Source: Periplaneta americana
Taxonomy: Eukaryota > Arthropoda > Insecta > Blattodea > Blattidae
Assembly (NCBI RefSeq): GCF_040183065.1
Contig: NC_091120.1
Coordinates: 73,014,708 to 73,078,707, forward strand
Direction of reading: 5' to 3'
DNA: 64,000 nucleotides
The notes under the pieces: model-generated
What the model saw: the letters and a program-made list of their open reading frames with translations, nothing else
The model's database searches: none
Told to the model about the DNA's origin: nothing
Position numbers and translations under genes: made by a program
Part shown: piece by piece, positions 10,262 to 20,592 of the stretch
Position numbering within the stretch: position 1 is the first letter of the stretch
How the letters are laid out: every line of letters starts with the position of its first letter

Positions 10262-11910
10262 TAGTAGATTATAACTACTAAATATACATCTATAGGCCGA
10301 ACAGAAATGATCGGGACGAAATTGAAATACAAACTGCTGAGCCATTTATACCCGAACCCACACTTTCTGAAGTCGAAATTGCGATAGAAAATCTGAAAAA
10401 TTAAAGTCTCCAGGTATCGATCAAATTCCAGCAGAATTAATACAAGAGGGTGGAAGCGCATTATCTAACGAAATTTATAAGCTTGTACTTGCTATTTTGG
10501 AAAAGGAAATTGTACCAGATCAATGGAAGGAGTCCATAATCGTACCTATCTTTAAGAAGTGGTACAAGACTAACTGTAGTAACTTTCGAGGAATATCACT
10601 TTTGTTGACGTCGTACAAAATTTTGTCCAATATTCTTTTGAGAAGGTTAACTCCAATGTAGATGAAATTATCGGGGATCATCAGTGTGGTTTTAGGCGTA
10701 ATAAATCAACTATTGACCAGATATTTTGTATTGGACAGATAATGGAGAAAAAATGGGAGTATAAGGGTACAGTGCATCAGTTATTCATAGATTTCAAAAA
10801 GACATATGACTCGGTTAAGAGAGAAGTTTTGTATGATATTCTTATTGAATTTGGTATTCCCAAGAAACTAGTTCGATTAATTAAAATGTGTCTCAGTGAA
10901 ACGTACAGCAGAGGTCGTATAGGTCAGTTTCTGTCAGATGCTTTTCCAATTCACTGTGGGCTGAAGCAAGGAGATGCACTATCACCTTTACTTTTTAACT
11001 TTGCTCTAGAGTCTAGAGTATGCCATTAGGAAAGTCCAAGATAACAGAGAGGGTTTGGAATTGAACGGGTTACATCAGCTGCTTGTCTATGCGGATGACG
11101 TGAATATGTTAGGAGAAAATCCAAGAACGATTAGGGAAAACACGGAAATTTTACTTGAAGCGAGTAAAGAGATAGATTTGGAAGTAAATCCCGAAAAGAC
11201 AAAGTATATGATTATGTCTCGTGACGAGAATATTGTACGAAATGGAAATATAAAAATTGGAAATTTATCTTTTGAAGAGATGGAGAAATTCAAATACCTG
11301 GGAGCAACAGTAACAAATATAAATAATACTCGGGAAGAAATTAAACACAGAATAAATATGGGAAATGCCTGTTATTATTCGGTTGAGAAACTTTTGTCAT
11401 CCAGTCTGCTGTCAAAAAATCTGAAAGTTAGAATTTATAAAACAGTTATATTACCGGTTGTTCTTTATGGTTGTGAAACTTGGACTCTCACTTTGAGAGA
11501 GGAACATAGGTTAAGGGTGTTTGAGAATAAGGTGCTTAGGAAAATATTCGGGACTATGAGGGATGAAGTTACAGGAGAATGGAGAAAGTTACACAACACA
11601 GAACTGCACGCATTGTATTCTTCACCTGACATAACTAGGAACATTAAATCCAGACGTTTGAGATGGGCAGAGCATGTAGCACGTATGGGCGAATCCAGAA
11701 ATGCATATAGAGTGTTAGTTGGGAGGCCGGAGGGGAAAAAGACCTTTAGGGAGGCCGAGACGTAGATGGGAAGATAATATTAAAATGGATTTGAGGGAGG
11801 TGAGATATGATGATAGAGACTGATTAATCTTGCTCAGGATAGGGATCAATGGCGGGCTTATGTGAGGGCGGCAATGAACCTCCGGGTTCCTTAAAAGCCA
11901 GTAAGTAAAT
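10262..11910 (+). mobile_element. Non-LTR retrotransposon, 5'-truncated copy 1
   Basis: ORF2 fragments begin near 10300 (IQTAEPFIPEPTLSEVEIAI), before RT block 1, and continue to the C-terminus. The 3' end is CCTTAAAAGCCAGTAAGTAA, the same GCCAGTAAGTAA terminus as copy 2 at 37 kb. Closely related copies lie at 37053-38161 and 60289-61543, both on the minus strand. The clade is uncertain; the C-terminal WAxHVARMGE tail is common to RTE-like arthropod elements. No EN domain is present. Confidence 0.85.
10742..11765 (+). pseudogene. LINE ORF2 reverse transcriptase, frameshifted
   Basis: Two open segments (10742-11029 and 11055-11765) represent one interrupted reading frame. The first has the RT block [20 protein letters not shown] (usually FxDFxKAFDSV) and [18 protein letters not shown]. 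The second opens with [12 protein letters not shown], the catalytic YADD, then the thumb ([13 protein letters not shown]), [18 protein letters not shown] and [18 protein letters not shown] small duplication (GAGTCTAGAGTCTAG) near 11010 shifts the frame. Further breaks lie upstream near 10400 and 10660. The C-terminal end is cut by a frameshift at the FREAET segment. Non-functional. Confidence 0.85.
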
Positions 11911-11963
11911 AAGTAGGTTATTTTACGACGCTGTATCAACATCTCGAGTTATTTAGCGCCTGA
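11911..11963 (-). repeat. SINE family A, 3'-tail fragment
   Basis: GTTATTTTACGACGCTGTAT and TTATTTAGCG on the plus strand are the reverse complement of the family A tail. The rest of the SINE is absent. It abuts the LINE 3' end directly. Confidence 0.7.
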
Positions 11964-12119
11964 ATGGAATGATTGAAGATCTACGAACAAGGCTCACACT
12001 CCCATCTACTAGTCATGAAACACAACTGAGAAGGGTCAGACAAGAAAAGAGAGACGAAATATGGATCGATTTCTACTTCACCGACGCGATGATTAAACCG
12101 GAACTGGACAGGTCCAAAT

Positions 12120-12311
12120 AATCAGCTACGCAGCGCGATAACAAGGTTGGCAGTACACGGTTTTCACCAGAAGCTATACAGAACTGAACACCACGAACCA
12201 TCACCGGAATGCGTGTGTAAGCTCTGCGATAAAGCGTGTGCCAGATAATATCATTTCAACGAGTGTCGAAACAGAATCAAATCACTGAGGGAATACGCCA
12301 GTGAACCGTAG
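12120..12311 (+). pseudogene. Cys/His-rich coding remnant, possibly a LINE ORF2 tail
   Basis: A 64-codon frame with one internal TAA reads NQLRSAITRLAVHGFHQKLY, then ECVCKLCDKACAR, stop, YHFNECRNR. The C-x-C-x2-C...H-x4-C pattern after an R-A-T-RL-HG segment resembles the zinc-binding C-terminus of some LINE ORF2 proteins. I cannot assign it firmly. Confidence 0.3.
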
Positions 12312-12359
12312 GGAATAGTGACACCTTTCTCGTATTTGCACATTTGTGCGCAATTCTCA

Positions 12360-12360
<1 letters not shown>

Positions 12361-12401
<41 letters not shown>
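12361..12401. repeat. (TTA)n microsatellite
   Basis: Pure trinucleotide run; the poly-Tyr, poly-Ile and poly-Asn reading frames over it are artefacts. Confidence 0.95.
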
Positions 12402-12545
12402 GCCGGTGAAAATAATGAGTCCGGGTTTCAACACCGACAGTCACCCAGCATTTGCTCATATTTTGTTGAGGGAAAACCCCAGAAAAAACCTCAACCAGAT
12501 AACTTTCCCCGACCGGGATTCGAACCCGGACCACCTGGTTTCGCG
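12402..12545 (-). mobile_element. SINE family A, partial
   Basis: It contains GCCGGTGAAAATAATGAGTC, CACCCAGCATTTGCTCATAT, GGGAAAACCCCAGAAAAAAC and the B-box complement GGGATTCGAACCCGG. The tail beyond GCCGGTGAAA is replaced by the (TTA)n run, and the head is lost after TTTCGCG. Confidence 0.75.
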
Positions 12546-12556
12546 ATGTGGACGAC

Positions 12557-12716
12557 AAAATTAGTAACTTATTTTCTATATAATAGATTTTTATTGAACA
12601 GGAGATACAGATAGTATAATATTTTTTAGTGTAGGCCTGTAAACAAAATTAGTGGATAACTTCTCTCCTATATAACATATTTTTATTAAACCGTATACAG
12701 GAATTATATACAGTAA

Positions 12717-12757
<41 letters not shown>

Positions 12758-13390
12758 CTCAGTTTAACCTCTCCCTTCTAGGTTCATTTACACGACTCAC
12801 GCCACCCGGGCCTTACAGGGCCGCGACCTGTTGGGAGAGGAATTAAGCTATGGATCACATACATACTTTTTTGACCACACAAGGACATGGAGGGCCTCCC
12901 CGGATGAGGGATCAGCTCAATGCCTGAGCCACTCCGATACAACACAAACATTTAAGACATTACACATCATTCACTCACACATATGAAAGGATTAAGGGAA
13001 GGATCACCGTCCATGGCCGGACTTTCAAGAGGTACAATCCCGGCATTTGCCTGGAAATAACTGAGGAAACCATGAAAAACCTCAGGATCGCGGGCCCCTG
13101 GGATCGAACCCCGGACCTCCCGAATGCGAGGCCAGCCCTCTACCACTCCGCTAGCCCGCTCGGTTATACAGTAATATATTTGTGTATCAACTCTGATTAC
13201 GTTTGTATAAGAGAAACTATCTCTCTACAGTTTACAGGGGGTGCATGTAGACAAAATTAGTACAATAACTTCTCTCCTAACAGATTTTTACGAAACTTTG
13301 CATAGGAATTACAGGTAGCATATATTTTTTGCGTAGAAACTCTGATTACGTTTGTGTAAGAGAAACTACTCCTTTAAAGAGGATACGTTA
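12557..13390. repeat. ~145-bp-period repeat, several units, split by a SINE
   Basis: Units contain ACAAAATTAGT, AACTTCTCTCCTA, ATTTTTATTRAAC-like, and CTCTGATTACGTTTGTRTAAG blocks. The blocks recur at about 12.56, 12.65, 13.18 and 13.26 kb. The SINE at 12720-13164 interrupts one unit. Confidence 0.65.
12720..13164 (-). mobile_element. SINE family C (tRNA-derived) with AAAG-repeat tail and 13-bp TSD
   Basis: The minus-strand head is CCGAGCGGGCTAGCGGAGTG (tRNA-like A box), with a B box GGGGTTCGATCCC about 45 bp on. A ~300-bp body and an (AAAG)n tail follow, seen as the TTTC run at 12720-12757. The target duplication TATACAGTAATAT is exact at 12707-12719 and 13165-13177. Confidence 0.85.
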
Positions 13391-13908
13391 AGATATAGTT
13401 TATTTCAAATTAACAATATTTTGTGAATTTTACAATCTTCTGTGAAATATTTTTAATATGATTAATTTAAAGTCGCCTGACTGCATCCGTGAAATCCGTT
13501 ATCTGTACTTCTAATCCCGTTGTCAACAAATGCACGCGCACCTACTTACACTGTCGGTGACTCAGGAGAAGACGAGAGCGGACTGAGGAGGAAGGGATGT
13601 GAACAGACCACGTACGACAACACGTGAAATATTTGTAGGCCTACTGCAGTAAGCGGAAACATTAGGTCTCCTTCTGTTCAACTTAGCTTTAATTTCCATA
13701 CGCATTGTTACTCATGTTTCCTGTACGAGTAATAACCTGGCTACTGGGATCCTTATCTGAGCGATGTTTATAATAATCAACAGCGATAGTCAAGAAGGTC
13801 ACATTCTTTCCGCTCGTCTTCTCCTAAGTAACGGACAGTAGTAGCCGCAGAACTTTGCTGAATATCAAGGTCACAATCGGAGAATAGCGCCTAATATTCC
13901 CTTCCGAC
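13391..13908. other. No recognised feature
   Basis: Nothing beyond short chance ORFs. Confidence 0.5.
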
Positions 13909-13912
13909 CTAA

Positions 13913-14139
13913 AGCCTTGGTTTTTCTGAACAGATGCATGCGTCGTGCGCAAATCCGGACTACACGAGAGATAGTGAATATTTCTATAACTGCGAGGTGC
14001 CCAGACCTCGCATCTCGCAGCCAAAGACGTTTTATAGTTTAACCTTGCAGTAAGCCACTCACTATCTCTCGTGTATTCAGGATTTATGCGAGGCGGACCC
14101 CTCGCACGTGGCATGCGTCGGTTCAGAAAAAGCAAGGCT
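13913..14139. mobile_element. Fold-back MITE, complete copy
   Basis: The outer ends AGCCTTGGTTTTTCTGAAC and (reverse complement of right end) AGCCTTGCTTTTTCTGAACC are inverted. A second inverted pair, AAATCCGGACTACACGAGAG/CTCTCGTGTATTCAGGATTT, lies inside. CTAA sits on both flanks (13909-13912, 14140-14143), which fits a TAA or CTAA target duplication. No coding capacity. Confidence 0.8.
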
Positions 14140-14402
14140 CTAATTCTTCATTCCAGTTGAAGACCATTTCTGCGCATGTCAAAAATAGATTATAATGATA
14201 ACTTATTTCTCACTGATAACACTATGGCAAAGATAATTACTATTAAGTGACACATATTACTACATACTATATATTATAATATTATTTATTTGTATTTATT
14301 ATTTACTCATTTCTTTCTTTCTTCCTTTCCTTTCATATTTATTTATTTACCAATGACAGAAGCTTAAAGTCATTTCTCTCTGGCCTTCCAGTACAAGCTT
14401 GT

Positions 14403-14489
14403 GGTATACCTTATTTTATTTCAAGGAGTGCAGTTCGGTGTTCAAATAAGCCACCGAACTGCACTCCTTGAAATAAAATAAGGTATACC
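14403..14489. repeat. Perfect 38-bp inverted repeat with 11-nt loop
   Basis: Arm 14403-14440 (starting GGTATACCTTATTTTATTTC, ending AGTGCAGTTCGGTG) is exactly complementary to 14452-14489. The loop is TTCAAATAAGC. Part of the right arm plus loop (AGCCACCGAACTGCAC) recurs at about 20007-20022, so this belongs to a repeat family. Confidence 0.9.
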
Positions 14490-14659
14490 CTTGACTTGTT
14501 TTGTTTCTCAGTTTAGGGTAGGGCAATGCAGAAGATGCTGACTATCAATATATTATCTTAAAATGTATTTTCTTGGCATAACAATTATTAATATGGTCTG
14601 TAGGTTACTTTGACGGCTCAGTTCATTGCAGCCTTAGTCCTTCTGAAATGAGATTATTT

Positions 14660-14846
14660 CAGGGATGTAAATGAGGAGAAATCGTGCGTGACGTATTACC
14701 CCCTCCACCGCACTGATGTGGCGCTGAGAGAGGGTTGTTTATGTCAAAACCACGCGATCCTCCCTCAGTTCAATCGCGCGCACCTAAATATGTAGGAGGA
14801 GGTAATGAGGAGAAATCACTCAGTGGGTCACATTTTTACATCTCTG
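14660..14846. mobile_element. Small hAT-type MITE
   Basis: The ends CAGGGATGTAAATG and (reverse complement of right) CAGAGATGTAAAAATG are inverted. The flanks GATTATTT (14652-14659) and GATTATGT (14847-14854) form an 8-bp target duplication with one mismatch, as for hAT. Both inner ends carry GTAATGAGGAGAAATC-like sequence. 187 bp, non-coding. Confidence 0.75.
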
Positions 14847-15326
14847 GATTATGTGAACCGGAGCATTCTAGAAATGACATACGGCGTCATTATTATCGCT
14901 GTCTTTAATTTTAAACAGCATAATAAACACTAAACTCAGTTTCTCTTAAGAACTTTATAAAGAAAAAAAACAGTAGCATATGAAAAGGATTTTTTTTTTT
15001 CAGATATGAAAAATATCGTTATAGCGTACACCTGAAAATATATATTTAATTGCGTCTGAAATTCGTTAAGTGTTTTAAATTAAAGAACAATTTAACAATT
15101 TTGGCACGGCCATTATACAATTTCTAAACACACACAGTAGGGCCTAAGTTCAAATTATATATTGAAATTAAAAATTCAGGTTAGATTAATGGCATTGCAG
15201 TGACACTCTAACAACTTCCTCTTCGTCCCCCATGTTGCTCACCTCACTGCCACTATTAGTGTCACTATTTTTTCTTAAATGTAGACTATTATTATCCACT
15301 CCAGGATTTAATCTTCACCTATTAGT
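14847..15326. other. No recognised feature
   Basis: AT-rich; nothing supported. Confidence 0.5.
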
Positions 15327-15673
15327 CACCGACGTAACTCAGTCGGTTGAAACGCTTGCCTACCGATCAGAAGTTGTGCTCGGGCGTGAGTTCGATTCCC
15401 ACTTGGACTGGTTACCTGGTTGGGTTTTCCCCAAATGTAAGACAAATTTCAGTTAATCTGTGGTGAATTCTAAGCCAAATACCATCTCGCTGTCACAAAT
15501 CCAATCGAGAATTTACTGTTTTAGTTTTATTTTTAATATTATATATTTATTTGAATGGTTTTAATTATGAATTATTTTTTAGAATAGTTTTTTTTAACAT
15601 TTTCCGTTTGTGAGGGTGTTTTCGACGCAAAATAACTGAGTAGTTGATACAGAGTCGTTAAATAACCAACTAG
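15327..15673 (+). mobile_element. SINE family B, long copy
   Basis: Head CACCGACGTAACTCAGTCGG, B box GAGTTCGATTCCC, then ACTGGTTACCTGGTTGGGTT. The tail GTTGATACAGAGTCGTTAAA matches family B at 3394-3645. An extra AT-rich segment of about 110 bp lies before the tail. Confidence 0.75.
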
Positions 15674-16161
15674 AAAAATTCCTTAACTACTTCTTTCACA
15701 AAGTCGTCTTCTTGCAGTTATTCTGTGTGTGGAACACAGGAATCACAGGTTTCATTTTTACGTAATAATACATACAGTAAAAACTGATTCGCTGTTATAT
15801 TGTAAAATTAAATCACTAATAATAACAAAATAGATTAATACTAAAATTATTAACTTAAATAAAATATTTAACACTATACTTAGTTTAAAGATTGTTAACT
15901 GAACGTTTCATCAGTCAAAGTAACATTTAATTGCACCTTTCACAGCAAAACTATTTTAACCGAATTCCTTGTCAAATGAGACATGAACCCTACATCATAC
16001 AGTAGCATTTGATATTTTAAGCTGATAAGCTGATAGTCTACATATGCCATCATCGAATCTTAGTTGTCAACATCTTACTTGAACTGTGTGCAATGTGAGC
16101 AGGAATTTCAGAAACCATATGGATGTGGAACTTGCGCTGGTGTTAACAGAAAAACAACCTC

Positions 16162-16165
<4 letters not shown>
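15674..16165. other. No recognised feature
   Basis: AT-rich, non-coding. Confidence 0.5.
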
Positions 16166-16227
<62 letters not shown>

Positions 16228-16228
16228 G
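16166..16228. repeat. (TTA)n microsatellite
   Basis: Pure run; the poly-Leu and poly-Tyr frames are artefacts. Confidence 0.95.
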
Positions 16229-16273
16229 TTTCGTTGTTTTCTGTATTGCTATTATTTATATTTGCTAAGTATT

Positions 16274-16362
16274 TTATAGTCGTTGAGTGGAAGAGAAAGC
16301 CTTATGGCCTTAACTCTGCCAGTAAAAATAAATCAATTGAATAAATGAATAAATAATTTTAA
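16274..16362 (+). repeat. LINE 3'-end fragment with stem-loop and AAATA tail
   Basis: GAGTGGAAGAGAAAGCCTTA, TGGCCTTAACTCTGCCAG and an (AAATA/AATGA) tail match the 3' end of the jockey/CR1-like element at 34497-35640. Same signature at 27549 and 58525. Confidence 0.7.
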
Positions 16363-16384
16363 TTGTAGGAAAGTCATCGTAGTA

Positions 16385-17505
16385 TCAGTTTTATCAACAG
16401 TAATCTCACTAGAGGTTTTGATTTATCTAGAGAAAATCAAAACTCGAGTGGGATTTAATTAACTATTACACGATTAGAAGAAAGTATATAAAGATTAGAA
16501 GTAACGAAGTACTCCAATGCAATAAATGTTAATTGATTTACGAAAATATAACTGTCTTCAAATGTATTATTGTACCATCTCAACATTACAAATATTGCCC
16601 TAACTGGCAGTAGTGTGTTATGAATAGCTGTTTTCTTGTTATCAGTTGTGCCAACTATGGAATCTTCATTGAACTCTGTGGACTGTTACTGGTCAAGAAG
16701 GCTTTGTTGATTCAGTTTCATTTTTATTAAAACAGTTGCATTCCACTTCAATTATCCGGATCCCAGTAATCAACGTCACTTGACAGATGATTTTTCAATA
16801 AAGCTTAGTATTAAACAATCTCTGATACGTGACTATCCATAATATCATATAACAGAAGCTATAACATAACCAAAATAATATAAACAAGTGTTAGAAAAGT
16901 TTTAATTAGAGATGATAAAATAAACAAGAAAAGTTTTAATTAACGATGAAATAAAAAATAAACATGAATAATTTTAAAAGGAACAATTATTGAAAGTACA
17001 ATTTTCAAATTTTAACTATTTAGTGGTTGGTGGTTCAGTTGATGTTATATGGGACGTATGCGTAAAAGTGGAACTCGTTGATGTACATGGTGTATTTCTC
17101 AACTTATTTAGGATTTCCGAATGGTGTTCTTCATTTATTTGTAAATAGGGTTTCAGGAAAGATGCATAGCTATGACCAGTGATCTTTATTAATTCTTGTT
17201 CTTGAATGCCAATGCGAATCATATTTGAAACTGCTGTGCATCGACTGGAGTGGCTTGTAATTTTCTGTTTTTTTTTTTTTTTTTTTTTTTTACGTCCAGA
17301 CCAGTTTGGAATGTTGGCAAACAAAGAAACAAATGCTAGGGTAGTGATAAAAATAAACAATTGCTAGGGAAGCGATAAAATTTTAAAAAATGCTAGGGAC
17401 GCGATAAAATTGTGCGATAAGAAGCCATGATTGATTGAAAGACGTCCTTTTCGTACCGTTTTATAGGTCAAAAGTAGTATGACGTAGTAAAAGTGTAATA
17501 GTATA
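16385..17505 (-). mobile_element. Tyrosine-recombinase element, internally deleted copy
   Basis: Reading from 17505 on the minus strand: CTATTACACTTTTACTACGT, a TTTTATCGC/CCCTAGCATTT iteron series (three copies), a fused recombinase C-terminus (17266-17016), then TTCTAATCGTGTAATAG and a CCCACTCGAGTTTTGATTTT block near 16440. All but the recombinase also occur, in the same order, on the plus strand at 29411-31560. CTATTACAC at one end and GTGTAATAG at the other are inverted. Boundaries uncertain. Confidence 0.6.
17016..17266 (-). pseudogene. Tyrosine recombinase C-terminal catalytic fragment
   Basis: The frame opened by the poly-T tract (17267-17291) reads ITSHSSRCTAVSNMIRIGI, then LIKITGHSYASFLKPYLQ. 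H-x-x-R, then G-H, then a Tyr nine residues after that His, is the catalytic layout of tyrosine recombinases (Cre spacing GH...Y is also nine). The N-terminal domain and the first catalytic Arg are missing: the segment is joined through a homopolymer to the element terminus. A Ser/Thr-rich tail (CTSTSSTFTHTSHITSTEPP) follows. It fits the enzyme of Crypton-like or related YR transposons. It is a remnant, not a complete enzyme. Confidence 0.65.
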
Positions 17506-17993
17506 ATGCATTGTGAACAGTCTGCAAGGTATAGTTTTGAATCATGAACATAACGTCAACTGCAGAACAAACAAGACGCAAGATTTCGCTGATGGTTCGC
17601 TGTGGCACGCGCCAAATATGACGTCAATATAGTCTATGAACAACTAACTTTATCTCCATAGGCCTTGGGCCAGAATACGATTCCTAGTGATAAATATTGG
17701 TGATGCAAGTTCTACAGAGCGAACACAACACAGATTTAGACTGCATTATTCCATTCTCTGACAGTATAACTGTTAATGTAAGTAGGCCTAATGTTAACTT
17801 CATTAATTCCGAATTTTTAGTTATAATTATAATAATCTTGATCTTACAGTAAGCACTTTTATTTTACTTGTGGGGCACATGCTGTACCTTGCTACATGGA
17901 CTTGAAAGTAATACCAGTATCCTGCGTTATTGCTTCAGTCACAACCGTCGCTTGGGAATGGTTTTTGTTTTGTTGACATCTGGATTAAAAATA

Positions 17994-18802
17994 CAGTAGA
18001 ATTCCTCGTATCCGGCAACTGTGGGACAAAGCCAGTGCCGGATAACTGATTTTTCAGGATAATTAGAAAAATACGTTTATAGGTTATGTAAAGACATACT
18101 GTAATCCACAAACATTTTTTCCAAGTTGAAATTTAGTAATTTTCATTTAGATATTTAAAAATAAAGTTTTGAAATATGTACAATGTTTATTTTCAGTACT
18201 GAATACGGTAATGTACATTCATCAGTTCATAATTATTGTAATACATAATATCGTAAAAAATACTAAACGTTTTCGTTAACTTACGACAATTTAAATACCG
18301 GCCATGTGACGTGAAGAGCAGTGTAGCCAACGTCGCAGATATGAAGATGAAGTAGCGCTCGATGATTTGAACCTCCTTAACATATCTCTAATGTATTCGT
18401 GTTTATATATTTATACTATCACTCGAATGAAACTTTTACGCGCTGTAGGAACAGAGAATTTCACACTTTCATATTTAGACTCGTCCAACACCCCTTCGAA
18501 ACGGGCGAGTTCAAGTGGTAAATTTAAAGATATCGTCTCTGCGCATTGTTTGCAAGGCCTAAGTGACAGCTTACCGATGCTACCCGATATACTCCAGGAA
18601 CATAACGGGTTTTTCTGTCTATGTTTTCACGCGTGAACAATGTAAAAAGTAAATAATATGTAACATGTGCGATCCACGAAAACCACTCACATCTTCGTCC
18701 AACTGATTCCTTTCTCATTAATGACTTTTTTTTTTGGCCTAGGGTCTACCATTGTTTTGGTATTACCGGTTATTTGGGTGCCGGATACGAGGGATTTTAC
18801 TG
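17994..18802. mobile_element. Pogo/Tigger-like non-autonomous element
   Basis: The left end CAGTAGAATTCCTCGTATCC and the reverse complement of the right end CAGTAAAATCCCTCGTATCC match at 18 of 20 positions. TA lies on both sides (17992-17993, 18803-18804). The CAGTR-AA-CCCTCGTATCCG terminus and TA target are typical of pogo-group Tc1/mariner elements. A short internal frame (18367-18636) has no recognised motif. Confidence 0.75.
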
Positions 18803-18804
18803 TA

Positions 18805-20040
18805 ATACAGTGAGCTCCTTTATACAAATTTATGGCTTTGAAACAATTAACTTATTTCAGATAAAATCCAGCATATTTTAATGTGTTTGGTAGTCCTGGA
18901 AAGATATTTAGGACTTCTCTTCGGTTGTCGTGAAAAGTAAACTTGATGATTCGCTTGAAAGCAAGGCTGGTTTGGGGTAGTCTTTGAGCAGAAGATATTG
19001 TCAAATCAGTTTTGTGTAATCGATCTGATTCTATTGATAAGAACTTTTTTCGTCGATTGTAATCAAATAGAATTGTCTGTGTCAATCATAACCAACTAAA
19101 CTTACAACCTCCGAGATCACTTCACCTTGTGCCTTTTCCATTCTATTGTACATTCAGATACAGTAGTTCCAACTCTGATCGTACGAGTATGTTGCACATG
19201 GGTTATAGTTGTAGCGTAATTTCTCCACGGGATTCATGTGTATGTGCAAGCTGCCAACACAGCTAAAACTTTCAGACCCATGCATGCTCCAAGCGCCTCA
19301 GGACCTCAGCTACAGTCTATCGGTGTTTCGAATGGACTGTACACAATAAGGATAACAGATGATGGTGGTTGATAATGACGGCCGCCCACTCCCTGTCTGT
19401 TCTTGCTGCAGTTTCGCTACGCTTGTAGATGACCTTCGGGGACCATTACAGTCGCAGTTCGTGTTATTTATCATATTCTTCAAGGTTAGGTCCTCAGACA
19501 TCTTCCGTTTCAAAAATGAAAGAAAAAAAATCATCCCGTCATCTTTTTATTTCTTCAAAGTGATCGTTTGCAGCACATAAAGTAAGCATTTAACGAAGTT
19601 ACATGGTCACTTACTACGCTTATTTTTGGGGTGAATTTTAGTAAAGAATTGTATGTAATGAACAGGAGTCTGTTTCTCAACATCAATTCACAGAAAGGAC
19701 TTTACCGACAGACCTATTGCCTCCTACTAATTGGTTGTCATAAATGTCTTCCTTACTATGACAAATATTGTCTTCGCCTGTTAGTAACCAATCAGAACCC
19801 TAGTTTAGAAAAATTGACAGGCCACCTTCATATCCACGTGAAGGTAGAGTTGCCACATCTTTCCCGAATTCCAAGAATTCCGTAAATTTACACGAGAATA
19901 TCATTGAATGTGGCAACTGTGAGCCATGAGGATGGGGAGACGGGATGAAATGGTCAGAGGTGTTTTTGTAGGAAGTTGTAAATCTGTTAAGTGGGTGTTC
20001 AAAGGAGCCACCGAACTGCACACTATGACAGTAAATAAAG
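18805..20040. other. No recognised element
   Basis: Only AGCCACCGAACTGCAC near 20007-20022 is familiar, from the hairpin at 14403. Otherwise short chance ORFs. Confidence 0.45.
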
Positions 20041-20592
20041 TACTCTCTCCGTTCCAAAATATGGTATAGTAACAAACAAAACAAGTTTGATTATTGCGCA
20101 TGCGCGTATGAAATGTTTCGCGCTGTGGTATTCTGTTCAGTAGTGATGGGACTATCAGACAGTGCAGTTGTGATTGTTTCTAATCTTCTGTAGTGCATCA
20201 AACCATAATATTTAAATAGTTTATTATGAACAGAAATCAAATGGGCACCTGCTGTGGTGTTCCTGTTGCAGAAAACGTAACACCAATTCAGTCAATTTTG
20301 AATGGAACATCTAAGGTTCAACAGTTGTACAAAAAGGGATTTGTATTTTATTGCAGTTATTATGTTAATTGGCCGCTCTCAAAACAATGTTTGTTTTTTT
20401 TTATTTTAGACATCACACAGAATAAAATGTACCTAATTTTTATGGTTTTCTTACGTTAATTTATTAACTAAATAAGTATCTAGAAGATGTATTAAAGTTA
20501 CATTATATTACTGAGAACTTTAACAAATGTATACCATATTTTTGAACATTTAATTACATCTTTCTATGCCATATTTTGGAACAGAGAGAGTA
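20041..20592. mobile_element. Tc1/mariner-type TIR element (Stowaway-like ends)
   Basis: Left TIR 20041-20069 (TACTCTCTCCGTTCCAAAAT...) and right TIR 20564-20592 are inverted over 29 bp with two mismatches; both outer ends are TA. A 77-codon frame (20226-20459; starts MNRNQMGTCCGVPVAENVTP) lies inside but matches no transposase motif I know. The size (552 bp) fits a non-autonomous copy. Confidence 0.75.

Noticed and set aside
12318..12614. Poly-Tyr/poly-Asn proteins
   Set aside because: Translation of a (TTA)n microsatellite joined to a SINE. The same applies at 16064-16279 and 28671-28928.
17267..17291. Lysine-rich nuclear localisation signal in the recombinase
   Set aside because: It is a T homopolymer (poly-A tract on the coding strand) at a deletion junction.
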